Shown: positions 34,295-42,599 of the stretch, piece by piece | How the letters are laid out: every line of letters begins with the position of its first letter | Position numbering within the stretch: the stretch's first letter is position 1 | DNA from: Acidicapsa dinghuensis | GTDB lineage: Bacteria; Acidobacteriota; Terriglobia; Terriglobales; Acidobacteriaceae | Direction: 5' to 3' | Length of the DNA stretch: 64,000 bases | Assembly: GCF_025685685.1 (NCBI RefSeq) | Contig: NZ_JAGSYH010000004.1 | Coordinates: forward strand, 124,001 to 188,000 | Position numbers and translations under genes: made by a program | Notes under the pieces: generated by a model | Told to the model about the DNA's origin: nothing | Databases searched by the model: none | The model's input: only the letters and a program-made list of their open reading frames with translations

Positions 34295-36604
34295 ATGGAG
34301 ACGACCTTCGACTACCTGCGCCAATTCGGCCCTTTGCTGGCCGAGCGCATCGTTGAGACGTACCCACCGCTCCAGAGCACGAAAGACCCAGTCGATCCTT
34401 CGCTTCAAACGCTTCTCCGCAAGCCGCTGCCCGCGCAGGCCGTCGCGATCACCGGAACCGTCAAGTATTTGCGCAAGGAGAAGGCCGCCCGGATCGTGGC
34501 CGAATGTGGCGCCGGCAAGACCTATATGGCTTTGGGCACCATCCACGCCCTCTCCGGAGGTCAGCCGAGCACGACGCTCGTCATGTGCCCTTCGCACATC
34601 ACGCACAAATGGGCACGTGAAGTGCTTCTTACTGTGCCCCGCGCCAGGACCTTTCTTATCGAGGACATGCGCAACGGCGGCGATCCAGCGAAGCCGCATG
34701 GCGTGTGCGAAGTGAAGCTCAACAAGGGGAAGATCATTTACGAAGGCAAGCGATTGAGTATGGCGGAGATGCGCCGGATGAGCCGCAAGGAATGGAGGAT
34801 GCGCTTTACCGGCCCAACTTTCTTCATCACCGGAAAAGACAAGGGCAAGCTCAGCTACTTCTGGGAGCACGTATATCTCAAGGCGAAGTCCGGGCCGAAT
34901 CTGGGAGGGGTCGTCAATCCCGATTCAGGCATGAGCATCCTCGACTCGGATATGGAGAAGCTCACTGCGCTCGACTTCGGTGACAAGCAAAAGGTTTCCG
35001 AGGTTCTGACCGCGCCGCGCGGAGGTACGACACGGTTTTCCGCACTTTGGCAGGCCGACCGGACACGCATCCAGCGTATGGCTCCCATCGAATACATCGG
35101 CCGCTACATGGCCAGCTGGTTCGATTTCGCTATCGCCGACGAACTGCACCAGTTAGCTGGCGATACAGCGCAAGGCAACGCACTCGGCGTACTCGGACGC
35201 GCTGCGGGGCGATTGATCGCGCTTACCGGAACGCTCATGGGCGGCTATGCCGATGACCTCTTCAACATCTTCTGGCGCATGGAGCCGCGCGCGATGGTGT
35301 GCGAGGGTTTTGCATACGGTGGCCAGGGACGGCGGGACTTTCAGGAGCAGTACGGCGTTCTCGAAACCATCGAGAAGATCGAAGAGACCGACAACGCCTG
35401 TTCACGGGCTACGAAGAAAACGGTTCGCGTTCTCCGTAAGCCCGGAGCTTCACCGTTACTCTTCGGCAAGTTCCTGATGAATACGACGGCGTTCCTCGCC
35501 CTTGAAGACATCTCGGACAATCTGCCTCGGTACGACGAAAGCGTCCTCTCGGTCGACATGGACCCTGGGCTTCAACAGGCCTACGAGCGGCTGGAGGAAG
35601 AGATACGGTCGGCCATGCGCGAGCATCGCGGCAATAAGAGCCTGATGAGCATTTTGCTTAATACGCTTCTGCTCTATCCCGACCATCCCTACGGCTTCGA
35701 CGAGATCTGGGCACGCGCGTTCGATCCCCAGACAAAGGAGTATGTGAAATTCCTGGTAACGGCGCCCGAGAATCTTCCTGAGGAACCGCTTTATGCGAAA
35801 GAGCGGGCTCTCGTCGCCGATGTGAAGGAGGAACTGCGTCAAGGCCGACGATGCCAGATTTATGCGACCTATACCGGTGAAAAGGACGTCACACAGAGAC
35901 TCGAAACCGTGCTGCGACAGGAGGGCATGCGCGTTGCGGTCCTGCGTTCTTCAGTGCCGACAGACAAACGCGAAGACTGGTACGACCGGCAGTTGAAAGC
36001 AGGTGTGGAAGTCGTCGTCTGCCATCCCAAGCTAGTCGAAACGGGCCTCGACCTTCTGGCGTTTCCGACGCTCTATTTTTACGAGACCGGTTATTCCCTC
36101 CACACGTTGCGTCAGGCAAGCCGTAGATCGTGGCGCATTGGGCAGAGGTTTCCGGTACGGGTGAAGTTTGTCACGTACTCCGGCACGATGCAGGAGACGT
36201 GCCTGCGTCTCATGGGCAAGAAGATGCTCGTGGCCCTCATGATGGAGGGCAAGTTCTCGGGAGAGGGATTGCAGGCGCTCGACACCGACGAAGATCTGAT
36301 GAGCGCGATGGCGCGCGAACTGGTCGAAAAAGCAGGTGTCGGGGAGTCTGCGAATGCCGTATGGCGCGAACTCGATCAGGAACGGGAGAAGATGCAGCCG
36401 CGCACGGTGTCTGTGACGGAACCTGAACCGGGAGAATCCGACGATCCAGTTCTCGAACGACCGGCGCAGCCAGCCTCAGGCTCCGTACCAATCCCCTTCG
36501 GAATGGATTTGACCGAACCAGCTACGGCAGGAAAGAAACGGAAGAAGGCGGCGCTCCGGCCGACCGCAACAGAAGCCAGCGTCCAGCTCAGCCTGTTTGA
36601 TTGA
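34295..36604 (+). CDS. SNF2/superfamily 2 helicase-like ATPase with clamp-binding tail
   Basis: Large SF2 ATPase of 769 residues. Motif I is ECGAGKT (70-76), motif Ia VMCPSHITHKW, motif II DELH (282-285), motif III ALTGTLMGG, and the C-terminal lobe has ETGLDL and QASRRSWRIGQ (motifs V and VI, SNF2-like). About 150 residues are inserted between motifs Ia and II. The last residues are QLSLFD, a textbook bacterial beta-clamp-binding motif (QLSLF), so it probably works at replication forks or repair sites. GGGAGG precedes the ATG at 34295. It follows the methyltransferase genes. Confidence 0.84.
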   Translation: METTFDYLRQFGPLLAERIVETYPPLQSTKDPVDPSLQTLLRKPLPAQAVAITGTVKYLRKEKAARIVAECGAGKTYMALGTIHALSGGQPSTTLVMCPSHITHKWAREVLLTVPRARTFLIEDMRNGGDPAKPHGVCEVKLNKGKIIYEGKRLSMAEMRRMSRKEWRMRFTGPTFFITGKDKGKLSYFWEHVYLKAKSGPNLGGVVNPDSGMSILDSDMEKLTALDFGDKQKVSEVLTAPRGGTTRFSALWQADRTRIQRMAPIEYIGRYMASWFDFAIADELHQLAGDTAQGNALGVLGRAAGRLIALTGTLMGGYADDLFNIFWRMEPRAMVCEGFAYGGQGRRDFQEQYGVLETIEKIEETDNACSRATKKTVRVLRKPGASPLLFGKFLMNTTAFLALEDISDNLPRYDESVLSVDMDPGLQQAYERLEEEIRSAMREHRGNKSLMSILLNTLLLYPDHPYGFDEIWARAFDPQTKEYVKFLVTAPENLPEEPLYAKERALVADVKEELRQGRRCQIYATYTGEKDVTQRLETVLRQEGMRVAVLRSSVPTDKREDWYDRQLKAGVEVVVCHPKLVETGLDLLAFPTLYFYETGYSLHTLRQASRRSWRIGQRFPVRVKFVTYSGTMQETCLRLMGKKMLVALMMEGKFSGEGLQALDTDEDLMSAMARELVEKAGVGESANAVWRELDQEREKMQPRTVSVTEPEPGESDDPVLERPAQPASGSVPIPFGMDLTEPATAGKKRKKAALRPTATEASVQLSLFD

Positions 36605-36635
36605 AATTCAGATGTGCAATCGTTGGAGGTAACAA

Positions 36636-37061
36636 ATGAACGAAGAACGGGAGAAAATTCGCTGCCGAAGTTGCGAACTAGTGCAGTGGCGGGACCGGGA
36701 CAATTGCAGACGCTGTGGCGCCACGCTGCCCGAGCAGGTCGTGAAGATTGTCGAGCGAGTTGTTGAGAAGGTCATTGTGGACAAGGCCCCAGAGTGCCTG
36801 GCGAGCCTCGAACAGGCGCAGCGTCTGATTACAGAGGCAACACAGTTACTCACTAAGCAGGCTGTCGCACAGACCGAGCCAGCCCTTTTAGCACAGTTCT
36901 CGACAGAGGTCCCGTTTCCAACGATGGTCGATATGGAACGAGCGATGATCGTCGCCGCCTACCGACGATCCAATCGCAAGCCGCTCGAAGCGGCGCGGAT
37001 GTTGGACATTGGCAAGACGACGTTCTACCGCAAACTTCGCTCGTTAAAGCTGGCGGCGTGA
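36636..37061 (+). CDS. Zinc-ribbon and Fis-type HTH regulator
   Basis: Protein of 141 residues. An N-terminal zinc ribbon (IRCRSCELVQW and CRRCGATLP) is followed by a helical linker and a C-terminal Fis-type helix-turn-helix (RAMIVAAYRRSNRKPLEAAR, MLDIGKTTFYRKLRSL). This is the DNA-binding end of NtrC-like regulators without the AAA+ or receiver domain. It probably regulates element genes. GGAGG lies upstream of the ATG. Confidence 0.75.
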   Translation: MNEEREKIRCRSCELVQWRDRDNCRRCGATLPEQVVKIVERVVEKVIVDKAPECLASLEQAQRLITEATQLLTKQAVAQTEPALLAQFSTEVPFPTMVDMERAMIVAAYRRSNRKPLEAARMLDIGKTTFYRKLRSLKLAA

Positions 37062-37063
37062 CG

Positions 37064-37109
37064 CAAGGGTAGCCGGCTAAGACCGCAACCTCGGCCGCGG
37101 TTGCCCTTG
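37064..37109 (+). terminator. Nested hairpin after the Fis-type regulator
   Basis: CAAGGG (37064-37069) pairs with CCCTTG (37104-37109), enclosing GCAACC (37085-37090) / GGTTGC (37099-37104). There is no strong T-run, so it may be a weak terminator or a regulatory hairpin before the Septu operon. Confidence 0.35.
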
Positions 37110-37203
37110 TGAATAACTACAGAGGCCCCGGCCGTAGCCTTTCTGCTAGTTCGGATCCGGGCGGTCGCGATACACTAAATGATTGGAACCACGAGGAGTT
37201 CGG

Positions 37204-38478
37204 GTGCGAATTGATCGTATCAAGTTGAACAATTATAAGAGGTTCGGCGCGTTCGAGGTCCCACTCGATCCGCGGTTCAACCTCTTCGTGGGCGACAATG
37301 CGTCAGGAAAAACAACGATCCTCGATGCCATCCAGGTTGGTCTCGATAGCTGGTTTATCGGGATGAAGAGCGTTGAAGGTATTGGGAGCATTTCACAGGA
37401 AGAAGTGCATGTTGTTCCCCATCCTCATAGCGATGTCGTCACCTTTGAAAAGCAGTTTCCAGCACGAGTTGAGTTCATCGGCACGGTGATGGACCGCGAG
37501 GTTTCGTGGAGCCGGGAACTGGGTCGAGATGGCGGGCGTACCACAACGGTTGGCGCGAAAGATCTCGCTTTGATTGCTGCTGAGACCGACCAGTTCGTTC
37601 GGGCAGGGAAATCAGTAACGCTGCCCCTCGTATGCTCCTACGGAACTGAGCGCCTTTGGTACGAGACTCCGCAGCGAAAGCGAGAGAGCAAGAAAGGGCC
37701 AGTCAGACGGTATCCGTCGCGATTCGACGGCTATCGGAATTGCACCGCCTTTGAGATCCAGCAAACCGACCTTCTGAAGTGGATTCGTGCCGAGGTTTCG
37801 GCGAGCCAGCAACGGCAGAGCGAGACAACCGCTCTCTCAGTGATCAAAGATGCGATCATCGGTTGTGTCGAGGATGCCCAGAAGGTCTATTACGACGAGC
37901 GTTATCAGGAACTGATCGTTGTCATGCAGCATATGGGACATCAGATGTTCTCGAACCTGAGCGATGGCCAGAGAGTCATGCTGACTTTGATCGGGGACCT
38001 GGCAAAGCGAGCCGTCACTCTCAATCCTCACCTTGAGAAGGATGTTCTGAACCGCACACCTGGAGTTGTCACCATTGATGAATTGGACCTCCACCTTCAT
38101 CCCAAGTGGCAGCGGCGCGTCATCCATGATCTCAAGCGAACGTTCCCGATGGTTCAGTTCATCGCTACGACACACTCGCCCCAACTGGTCGGAGAGGCAT
38201 TGCCACACGAGATCAGGGTTCTCGAAGGGGAAGAGGCCACGCCGCCGTCCCGTTCGTTCGGCATCGACTCGAGCCGCATCCTCGAAGAGGTGATGCACGT
38301 GAGCCGACGGAACGAGGAGACGAGAAGCCTGCTGTCGAAGATGGCGAACGAGATCGACCGCGAGGATCTGGGTGAGGCGAAAAAGACACTCGGCGAGGTG
38401 GAGCAGAAGTTGGGTCAGGCCGATCCAGAGGTCACCGGCGCGAACACGCTGATTAACCTTCTGGAAACGACCCAATGA
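37204..38478 (+). CDS. ptuA: Septu defence system ATPase PtuA
   Basis: ABC/SMC-like AAA ATPase of 424 residues, the sensor part of a Septu anti-phage system. It begins RIDRIKLNNYKRFGAFEVPL and has Walker A GDNASGKT (30-37), an NLSDGQRVMLTLIGDLAKRA signature region, Walker B GVVTIDELDLHLHP and the switch FIATTHSPQLVGE. GTG at 37204 has GAGGAG seven bases before it; TTG at 37183 would add residues of no clear value. The stop overlaps the HNH gene, the usual PtuA-PtuB layout. It could also be the ATPase of a related retron-type operon, but no reverse transcriptase is present. Confidence 0.85.
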   Translation: MRIDRIKLNNYKRFGAFEVPLDPRFNLFVGDNASGKTTILDAIQVGLDSWFIGMKSVEGIGSISQEEVHVVPHPHSDVVTFEKQFPARVEFIGTVMDREVSWSRELGRDGGRTTTVGAKDLALIAAETDQFVRAGKSVTLPLVCSYGTERLWYETPQRKRESKKGPVRRYPSRFDGYRNCTAFEIQQTDLLKWIRAEVSASQQRQSETTALSVIKDAIIGCVEDAQKVYYDERYQELIVVMQHMGHQMFSNLSDGQRVMLTLIGDLAKRAVTLNPHLEKDVLNRTPGVVTIDELDLHLHPKWQRRVIHDLKRTFPMVQFIATTHSPQLVGEALPHEIRVLEGEEATPPSRSFGIDSSRILEEVMHVSRRNEETRSLLSKMANEIDREDLGEAKKTLGEVEQKLGQADPEVTGANTLINLLETTQ

Positions 38479-39113
38479 GGAACATCACAAAGCGACCTGA
38501 ACCGCCGAGTCTCACAGCTTGGCGAGCTACGAATCCAACCGATTACAACGGTTATCCGGATAAAGACGGATTGCGAGATTCCTTAGAGTCTGAACAGCGC
38601 GGCTTGTGCTGCTATTGCCAATCGAGGATTCGAGCAGAGATCGGCGCAATGAAGATCGAGCACTGGACCTCTCATAGTGGACATCCTAACCAGCGCCTTG
38701 TGTATTCGAATCTCCTTGGCTCCTGTATGGGAGGCGAAGGCAAGCCAGGCCGAGATCAGCATTGCGATACATATAAGGGGGAGCGGGATCTTTGTCGGAA
38801 CCCTGCGGACCCAAGTCATGATGTCGAGGCAGTGCTCCACTATCTCAACGATGGCCGCATCACGTCGTCGAACCTACTCCTCGATGAGCAGATCAACTCT
38901 GTACTCAATCTGAACCATCCCTTTCTCGTAAACCAGCGCAAAGAGGTTCTATATTCTCTGAAGAAGCTGCTTGGGATGCGAGGAGGCACCTTGAAGAAAG
39001 GTGACTGGGAAAAGGTTCTTCAAGACTGGAGTGGAGAGGGTCACAATGACGCGCTGCGACCCTATTGCGGCGTAATCATTTATTGGGTCCGTAAGAAGCT
39101 GGCACGCTTGTGA
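38475..39113 (+). CDS. ptuB: Septu defence system HNH nuclease PtuB
   Basis: HNH endonuclease of 212 residues, effector of the Septu pair. The zinc/HNH region shows RGLCCYCQSRI, KIEHWTSHS with H63, LVYSNLLGSC and HCDTYKG, the layout of the PtuB (TIGR02646-type) family. It overlaps ptuA by four bases (ATGA). Together they should degrade nucleic acid when PtuA senses infection or nucleotide depletion. It is followed by a terminator, so ptuAB is a two-gene unit. Confidence 0.85.
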   Translation: MRNITKRPEPPSLTAWRATNPTDYNGYPDKDGLRDSLESEQRGLCCYCQSRIRAEIGAMKIEHWTSHSGHPNQRLVYSNLLGSCMGGEGKPGRDQHCDTYKGERDLCRNPADPSHDVEAVLHYLNDGRITSSNLLLDEQINSVLNLNHPFLVNQRKEVLYSLKKLLGMRGGTLKKGDWEKVLQDWSGEGHNDALRPYCGVIIYWVRKKLARL

Positions 39114-39224
39114 CTTCTTCAAGAATGAATTGACCTCACACCAATACCCGACGATGATAACGTGTTCGTTGGGAGAGTAGTTCCAACGAGGCCGAAGCGT
39201 TCGGCCTGCTTCCGGCAAAGCGTC

Positions 39225-39252
39225 GGGCCAGCTTCGGCTGGCCCTTTGCTTT
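39225..39252 (+). terminator. Terminator after ptuAB
   Basis: GGGCCAGC-TTCG-GCTGGCCC (39225-39244), an 8-bp stem with a stable TTCG loop, followed by TTTGCTTT. It closes the Septu operon. Confidence 0.8.
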
Positions 39253-39267
39253 GTATACGAGGATGCG

Positions 39268-39768
39268 ATGCCGAAAGGCCCTCTTCTTCCTTCCGAGTTT
39301 GTACCCACCAAATTTTCATCCGCGACCGACAAGGCGGAGTTCGGCAATGCGCTGCTGCATTTCCTGGAAGCTGACTGCCCGCAGGAGCTGTTCACTAAGA
39401 AACTCTACAGCCGCCTCTCGATGACCTTCGGTAACATCGCGCACAATGATCGCGCCGGCTTCTACGACACCTGGTTCACACGGGCACGCCACAAGGCCGC
39501 ATTCGTTGAGAAAACGCTCCGCTGGCCCTGCCACGGTCATCCGGAGTTCACATTCAGCGACGTTGAACAGGCGATCCAGCGGGTTGTGCATGACCGAAAC
39601 TATCTTGCTCGCTTCGGACTGAGAGCTGGAGAAGCACTGAGGGCCGCTGAACTCAAGGACCTAGAGCGGCTCGAGGCGAAGTATCGCAACCCAGGCCGGC
39701 TGAGAATGCGCTCACCGAGAGCGCGCAGGATCCACAGGCCATTTCTAGCACCAAGGACACTTCTTTAG
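39268..39768 (+). CDS. Hypothetical protein with a probable frameshifted C-terminus
   Basis: Protein of 166 residues as read. The first 140 look natural (DKAEFGNALLHFLEADCPQE; KLYSRLSMTFGNIAHNDRAG) and describe a small helical protein of unknown family. The last 25 residues (RLRMRSPRARRIHRPFLAP) look out of frame. Reading one frame away from about 39687 gives AENALTESAQDPQAISSTKD and ends VPVQISLF at a stop at 39795-39797, a natural tail with a beta-clamp-binding motif (QISLF). So a single base seems to be missing near 39685-39700. Confidence 0.6.
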   Translation: MPKGPLLPSEFVPTKFSSATDKAEFGNALLHFLEADCPQELFTKKLYSRLSMTFGNIAHNDRAGFYDTWFTRARHKAAFVEKTLRWPCHGHPEFTFSDVEQAIQRVVHDRNYLARFGLRAGEALRAAELKDLERLEAKYRNPGRLRMRSPRARRIHRPFLAPRTLL

Positions 39769-39864
39769 ATGTCCCGGTCCAGATCAGCCTCTTCTAAGCA
39801 GCTTCGATGGGGAGCCGCGGTTCCGACACGGCTCTGAGCCTCCCATATTGATTACAGCAGATCA

Positions 39865-40833
39865 TCAAGGTGTTGCGTTGACTTTTGGCAGACACGTGTC
39901 AAGCCAGGAAGCGGCCAAAGCGTAAACCTTCTCCGCGTTGTCCCAGGCTTCCTGCGGGAGCGCCCAGAGATGGTAGCGATTCTTCGGAGTCGTAGCGCCT
40001 TCGGGTACAGTCGTGCCGCCGGACGGAATGCTCAAAGGTTTCAGCCAATGCGGACTCTCCAACTGATAGCCGTAGCTCAGCGGTGCCGGCGCAGCATCCC
40101 AAATCCCGATCCAGAGCAGGTACAGGTCCCCGCGCTTGACGTAAAAGCCATAGGCAGTGACATCGGTCTCGGATTCCGTCTTGTGCTGTCTTGCATCAAA
40201 AAGCTTCTTGGCCTGGTCGATGGTTTTTTCGAGTTTCTGCATGGCACGGTATTTCTCGCCGGACCAGGTCTTCATGAATTCGCGCTCTTCGAGAGTCATT
40301 GGGCTGATCTCAAACCTCCATCTCCAGAAACTCACAACTTCCTTCAGCAGACCGTCCTCGACCATTGCGACGCATTCAGAAAGCTCTGGGATCAGATCCT
40401 GCCAGTAACAGCGATGGACATGCACATGCTTGTCCCGAAGAGTGTCGCGGATCTGGCCCGGAATGTGCGAGTGCTTCCAGTCATTCGGCACAAGAAAACA
40501 CAGGTGCTTGTGTACTTTCTCCATCGAAAAGCAGCTGGCGTACCCGACCAACTGCTTCGGTGTTAGACCAAGTTCGGGATCAACCTTGACTTCAATCAAG
40601 CACTGAAAGTCCTCGCCGAGGACAACGATGTCCGGAATCTGGCGACCGTCCGGTCCTGCAAACGATTGCTGCGTTCGATAGGTGAGCTTGGCCGCGTCCA
40701 TCGCCGTAATGCTCGCCTCGGTGAGACGCGAGAGGAATCTTGCGGCCATTTGCGGGCTGCGATCCATCAGGTTGCGAACCAACTCGGTGTGGTCGTTCTC
40801 TTTACTGACGACGTTGTCGAAGATCGTAAGCAT
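39865..40833 (-). CDS. PD-(D/E)XK superfamily nuclease
   Basis: Protein of 322 residues with an N-terminal nuclease domain. After an alpha helix with a Glu (NDHTELVRNLMD) come the core residues D68 in RQIPDIVVLGED and E81-x-K83 in CLIEVKVD, the PD-(D/E)XK layout. The C-terminal half (FWRWRFEISPMTLEEREFMK, YLLWIGIWDAAPAPLSYGYQ) is of unknown fold. It may be a stand-alone defence nuclease or a repair enzyme. The start at 40833 is chosen because the longer frame reaches into the PRTRC promoter region; no strong ribosome site is visible. It is divergent from the PRTRC C gene. Confidence 0.66.
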   Translation of the reverse strand: MLTIFDNVVSKENDHTELVRNLMDRSPQMAARFLSRLTEASITAMDAAKLTYRTQQSFAGPDGRQIPDIVVLGEDFQCLIEVKVDPELGLTPKQLVGYASCFSMEKVHKHLCFLVPNDWKHSHIPGQIRDTLRDKHVHVHRCYWQDLIPELSECVAMVEDGLLKEVVSFWRWRFEISPMTLEEREFMKTWSGEKYRAMQKLEKTIDQAKKLFDARQHKTESETDVTAYGFYVKRGDLYLLWIGIWDAAPAPLSYGYQLESPHWLKPLSIPSGGTTVPEGATTPKNRYHLWALPQEAWDNAEKVYALAASWLDTCLPKVNATP

Positions 40834-40860
40834 TGGACGATACCAGTTTATTGCGGACGC

Positions 40861-40917
40861 TTGACTTCGAATGTCGTCCAGCTTTGGTAGTTCCAACCTC
40901 CAACAAGGAGTATGTCG
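40861..40917 (+). promoter_or_regulatory. Probable promoter of the PRTRC C gene
   Basis: TTGACT (40861-40866) with a 17-18-bp spacer to a weak -10 (TTGGTA or TGGTAG), then AAGGAG at 40905-40910. Weak evidence for the -10. Confidence 0.3.
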
Positions 40918-41130
40918 ATGAGTACCCTCAAAGTAGAAGCCCTGGTGCGCGAGTTCCACTACAACGGGATTCGCATCCCCGATCCGGGCCCCGACCTATC
41001 GGTGGAACAGGTGCGCGACCTGCTGACACCCAACTACCCGGAGATTGCTACAGCGTCGGTTTCCGGTCCCGAAGCGACCGGTTCGGTGTTGCGCTACACC
41101 TTCAGCCGCGCCATCGGCACAAAAGGTTGA
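40918..41130 (+). CDS. PRTRC system protein C
   Basis: Small protein of 70 residues that I recognise as PRTRC protein C: TLKVEALVREFHYNGIRIPD, then VEQVRDLLTPNYPEIATASV and LRYTFSRAIGTKG. PRTRC genes are plasmid or ICE loci containing ParB-like, ThiF-like and other proteins of unknown biochemical role, thought to act in maintenance. ATG 40918 is favoured because AAGGAG is seven bases upstream; ATG 40912 would be only one base from it. It is followed by a short ORF and PRTRC F. Confidence 0.88.
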   Translation: MSTLKVEALVREFHYNGIRIPDPGPDLSVEQVRDLLTPNYPEIATASVSGPEATGSVLRYTFSRAIGTKG

Positions 41131-41133
41131 TCC

Positions 41134-41352
41134 GTGCCTGCGAAGGCAATGACTGCGGAAGAGTTGATTGCGCTGTTCAAGACGAAGACGGCGACTTCGC
41201 CTCCTGAATCGAGTCAGATGCTTGTGAGGCACACCCAATGCAAAGAGTCTCTAGCATTGTCACGTTCGATAGTCGAAGCCATGGATCGATACGCCGGCAA
41301 CGACAACCAACTGCTCGCCGCGCCTACCGAGCTTCTGCCTCCACTGGCGTAG
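41134..41352 (+). CDS. Small ORF between PRTRC C and F
   Basis: GTG-started ORF of 72 codons (AKAMTAEELIALFKTKTATS) that begins three bases after PRTRC C and overlaps the start of PRTRC F by 115 bases. The first half is protein-like and helical; the overlapping half may be a shadow. Possibly a real small PRTRC-linked protein. Confidence 0.42.
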   Translation: MPAKAMTAEELIALFKTKTATSPPESSQMLVRHTQCKESLALSRSIVEAMDRYAGNDNQLLAAPTELLPPLA

Positions 41353-42329
41353 CAACGCTGGCACCCGCCTTCTTTCAAGCGCTGCCTGCGCTCGATGGTG
41401 TCCCAACCGCCTATAGCCATGAGTTTCGCGCGGAACTCCTGTACGAACTCTGCGCAGCTCTCGTGCGAGAGGGGCTCACACGACCTGGGACATGGGAGAG
41501 GTGCGAAGGCAGCAGCGTGGCATTTGCCCAGCGCACCATCAAGGAGAACATCGGCGAGCGGCGATGGAATCTTCTCGAACGCAACGTGGAATATCACCTC
41601 TCAGTGAGCGACGTGGCGGAACGAGACGGCGAGGATGTGTCGCTCGGCAAGGGGTGCCTGGCAGTAACAATCGAGTGCGGCAGCGCCGGGTATCTCAGGA
41701 TCGGCCCGGCCATTGAGGCGCTTGAGGCGGAAGCAGCCGGGCTTGGCGCCGCATTCTACTGGACGCTGACCTATGCGCTTTATCGCGTGATGCGGATCTA
41801 CAACCACGATGACGCTCTCCAGTACGAAGAACAGATGCGGGAATACGCCGAGGACGACCAAGAGAACCGCGACCAGTTCGAGTTTCCCAATGTCGAAAAG
41901 GCACTTCCAGAATGCCTTCAGCGCACCTTGAAGCGCGAAGATCACTGTGCCTTCGTTCGCCATGCCCGCCGTCTTCTCGTCGAGCACCGGAACGGACGCT
42001 TTGGTTCATGGATTGCGAAGCTGCGCAGGATCGACGTCCTCTCGAGGTTCAGACTGCCGATCGATCCCAATTTTCGCGAGGACGGCGGATACGATTCCAT
42101 CCCCCTGCCAAGTCTGGTGGTCGCCTTCAAGGACCACGATGCCATCGTTGCCTGTTTCGATGAGGAAAGCCAGCACATGCTCGAGGTCAGCGCAGAACCA
42201 ACTCTCGGAGTCGTCTTCTCACCACACAAGCCCGAGGAAGTGAAGAACGCGATCCGCGTTGTGCGCCGGTTTGTCGCGCTTAACGTCGAGCTATTTGAGC
42301 TGATCGAGGAACTGCAGAAATTGCGTTGA
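41238..42329 (+). CDS. PRTRC system protein F
   Basis: Protein of 363 residues recognised as PRTRC protein F from VATLAPAFFQALPALDGVPT, then LYELCAALVREGLTRPG and LPSLVVAFKDHDAIVACFDE. The biochemical role is unknown. The first 35 residues are Arg/Ser-rich, so the true start may lie later, but no ribosome-supported start was found inside. It is the last gene before the cargo block that separates it from PRTRC B, ThiF and E. Confidence 0.83.
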   Translation: MQRVSSIVTFDSRSHGSIRRQRQPTARRAYRASASTGVATLAPAFFQALPALDGVPTAYSHEFRAELLYELCAALVREGLTRPGTWERCEGSSVAFAQRTIKENIGERRWNLLERNVEYHLSVSDVAERDGEDVSLGKGCLAVTIECGSAGYLRIGPAIEALEAEAAGLGAAFYWTLTYALYRVMRIYNHDDALQYEEQMREYAEDDQENRDQFEFPNVEKALPECLQRTLKREDHCAFVRHARRLLVEHRNGRFGSWIAKLRRIDVLSRFRLPIDPNFREDGGYDSIPLPSLVVAFKDHDAIVACFDEESQHMLEVSAEPTLGVVFSPHKPEEVKNAIRVVRRFVALNVELFELIEELQKLR

Positions 42330-42599
42330 ACTTCCTGCGGTGCGGGATTTCGGGATACTAGCCTGTTTCTCGATACCAATTTTCCCCGAATACTCCGAAC
42401 CCCGGCTCAACGAGTGCTTTGGCCTGAAAGCGACAGGCGACAGCCTAGGCGGCCGGGCCGTCGGACGCTGGCCGACTTCGCATTCCACAGTTAATTTAAC
42501 GAGCGGGCTCCGGCGAGAATGCGAAAATTGGCTCGCTGATTGAGCGAGCGGTCCTTGAATGCGATCCTACGGACAGCCCTTCCAGACCTCTGCTGTTCC
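42330..42599. other. Junction between PRTRC F and the cargo block
   Basis: About 270 bases, no gene seen. The right end holds the terminator of the ABC operon on the minus strand. Likely left edge of the inserted cargo; no direct repeat matching the right edge (50675-50900) was recognised. Confidence 0.4.
42521..42549 (-). terminator. Terminator of the ABC exporter operon
   Basis: On the minus strand GCTCGCT-CAATC-AGCGAGC (42531-42549) is followed by CAATTTTCGC. Perfect 7-bp stem, short T-run. Confidence 0.6.

Noticed and set aside
38583..38840. Minus-strand and alternative frames inside ptuB and similar genes
   Set aside because: Shadows of well-supported genes.
37204..39113. Retron with ATPase and HNH effectors
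   Set aside because: The effectors resemble retron-linked ones, but no reverse transcriptase or msr-msd region is nearby, so plain Septu fits better.
39685..39700. Programmed -1 ribosomal frameshift
   Set aside because: No slippery heptamer is present here or at the two similar sites (52567, 55295).
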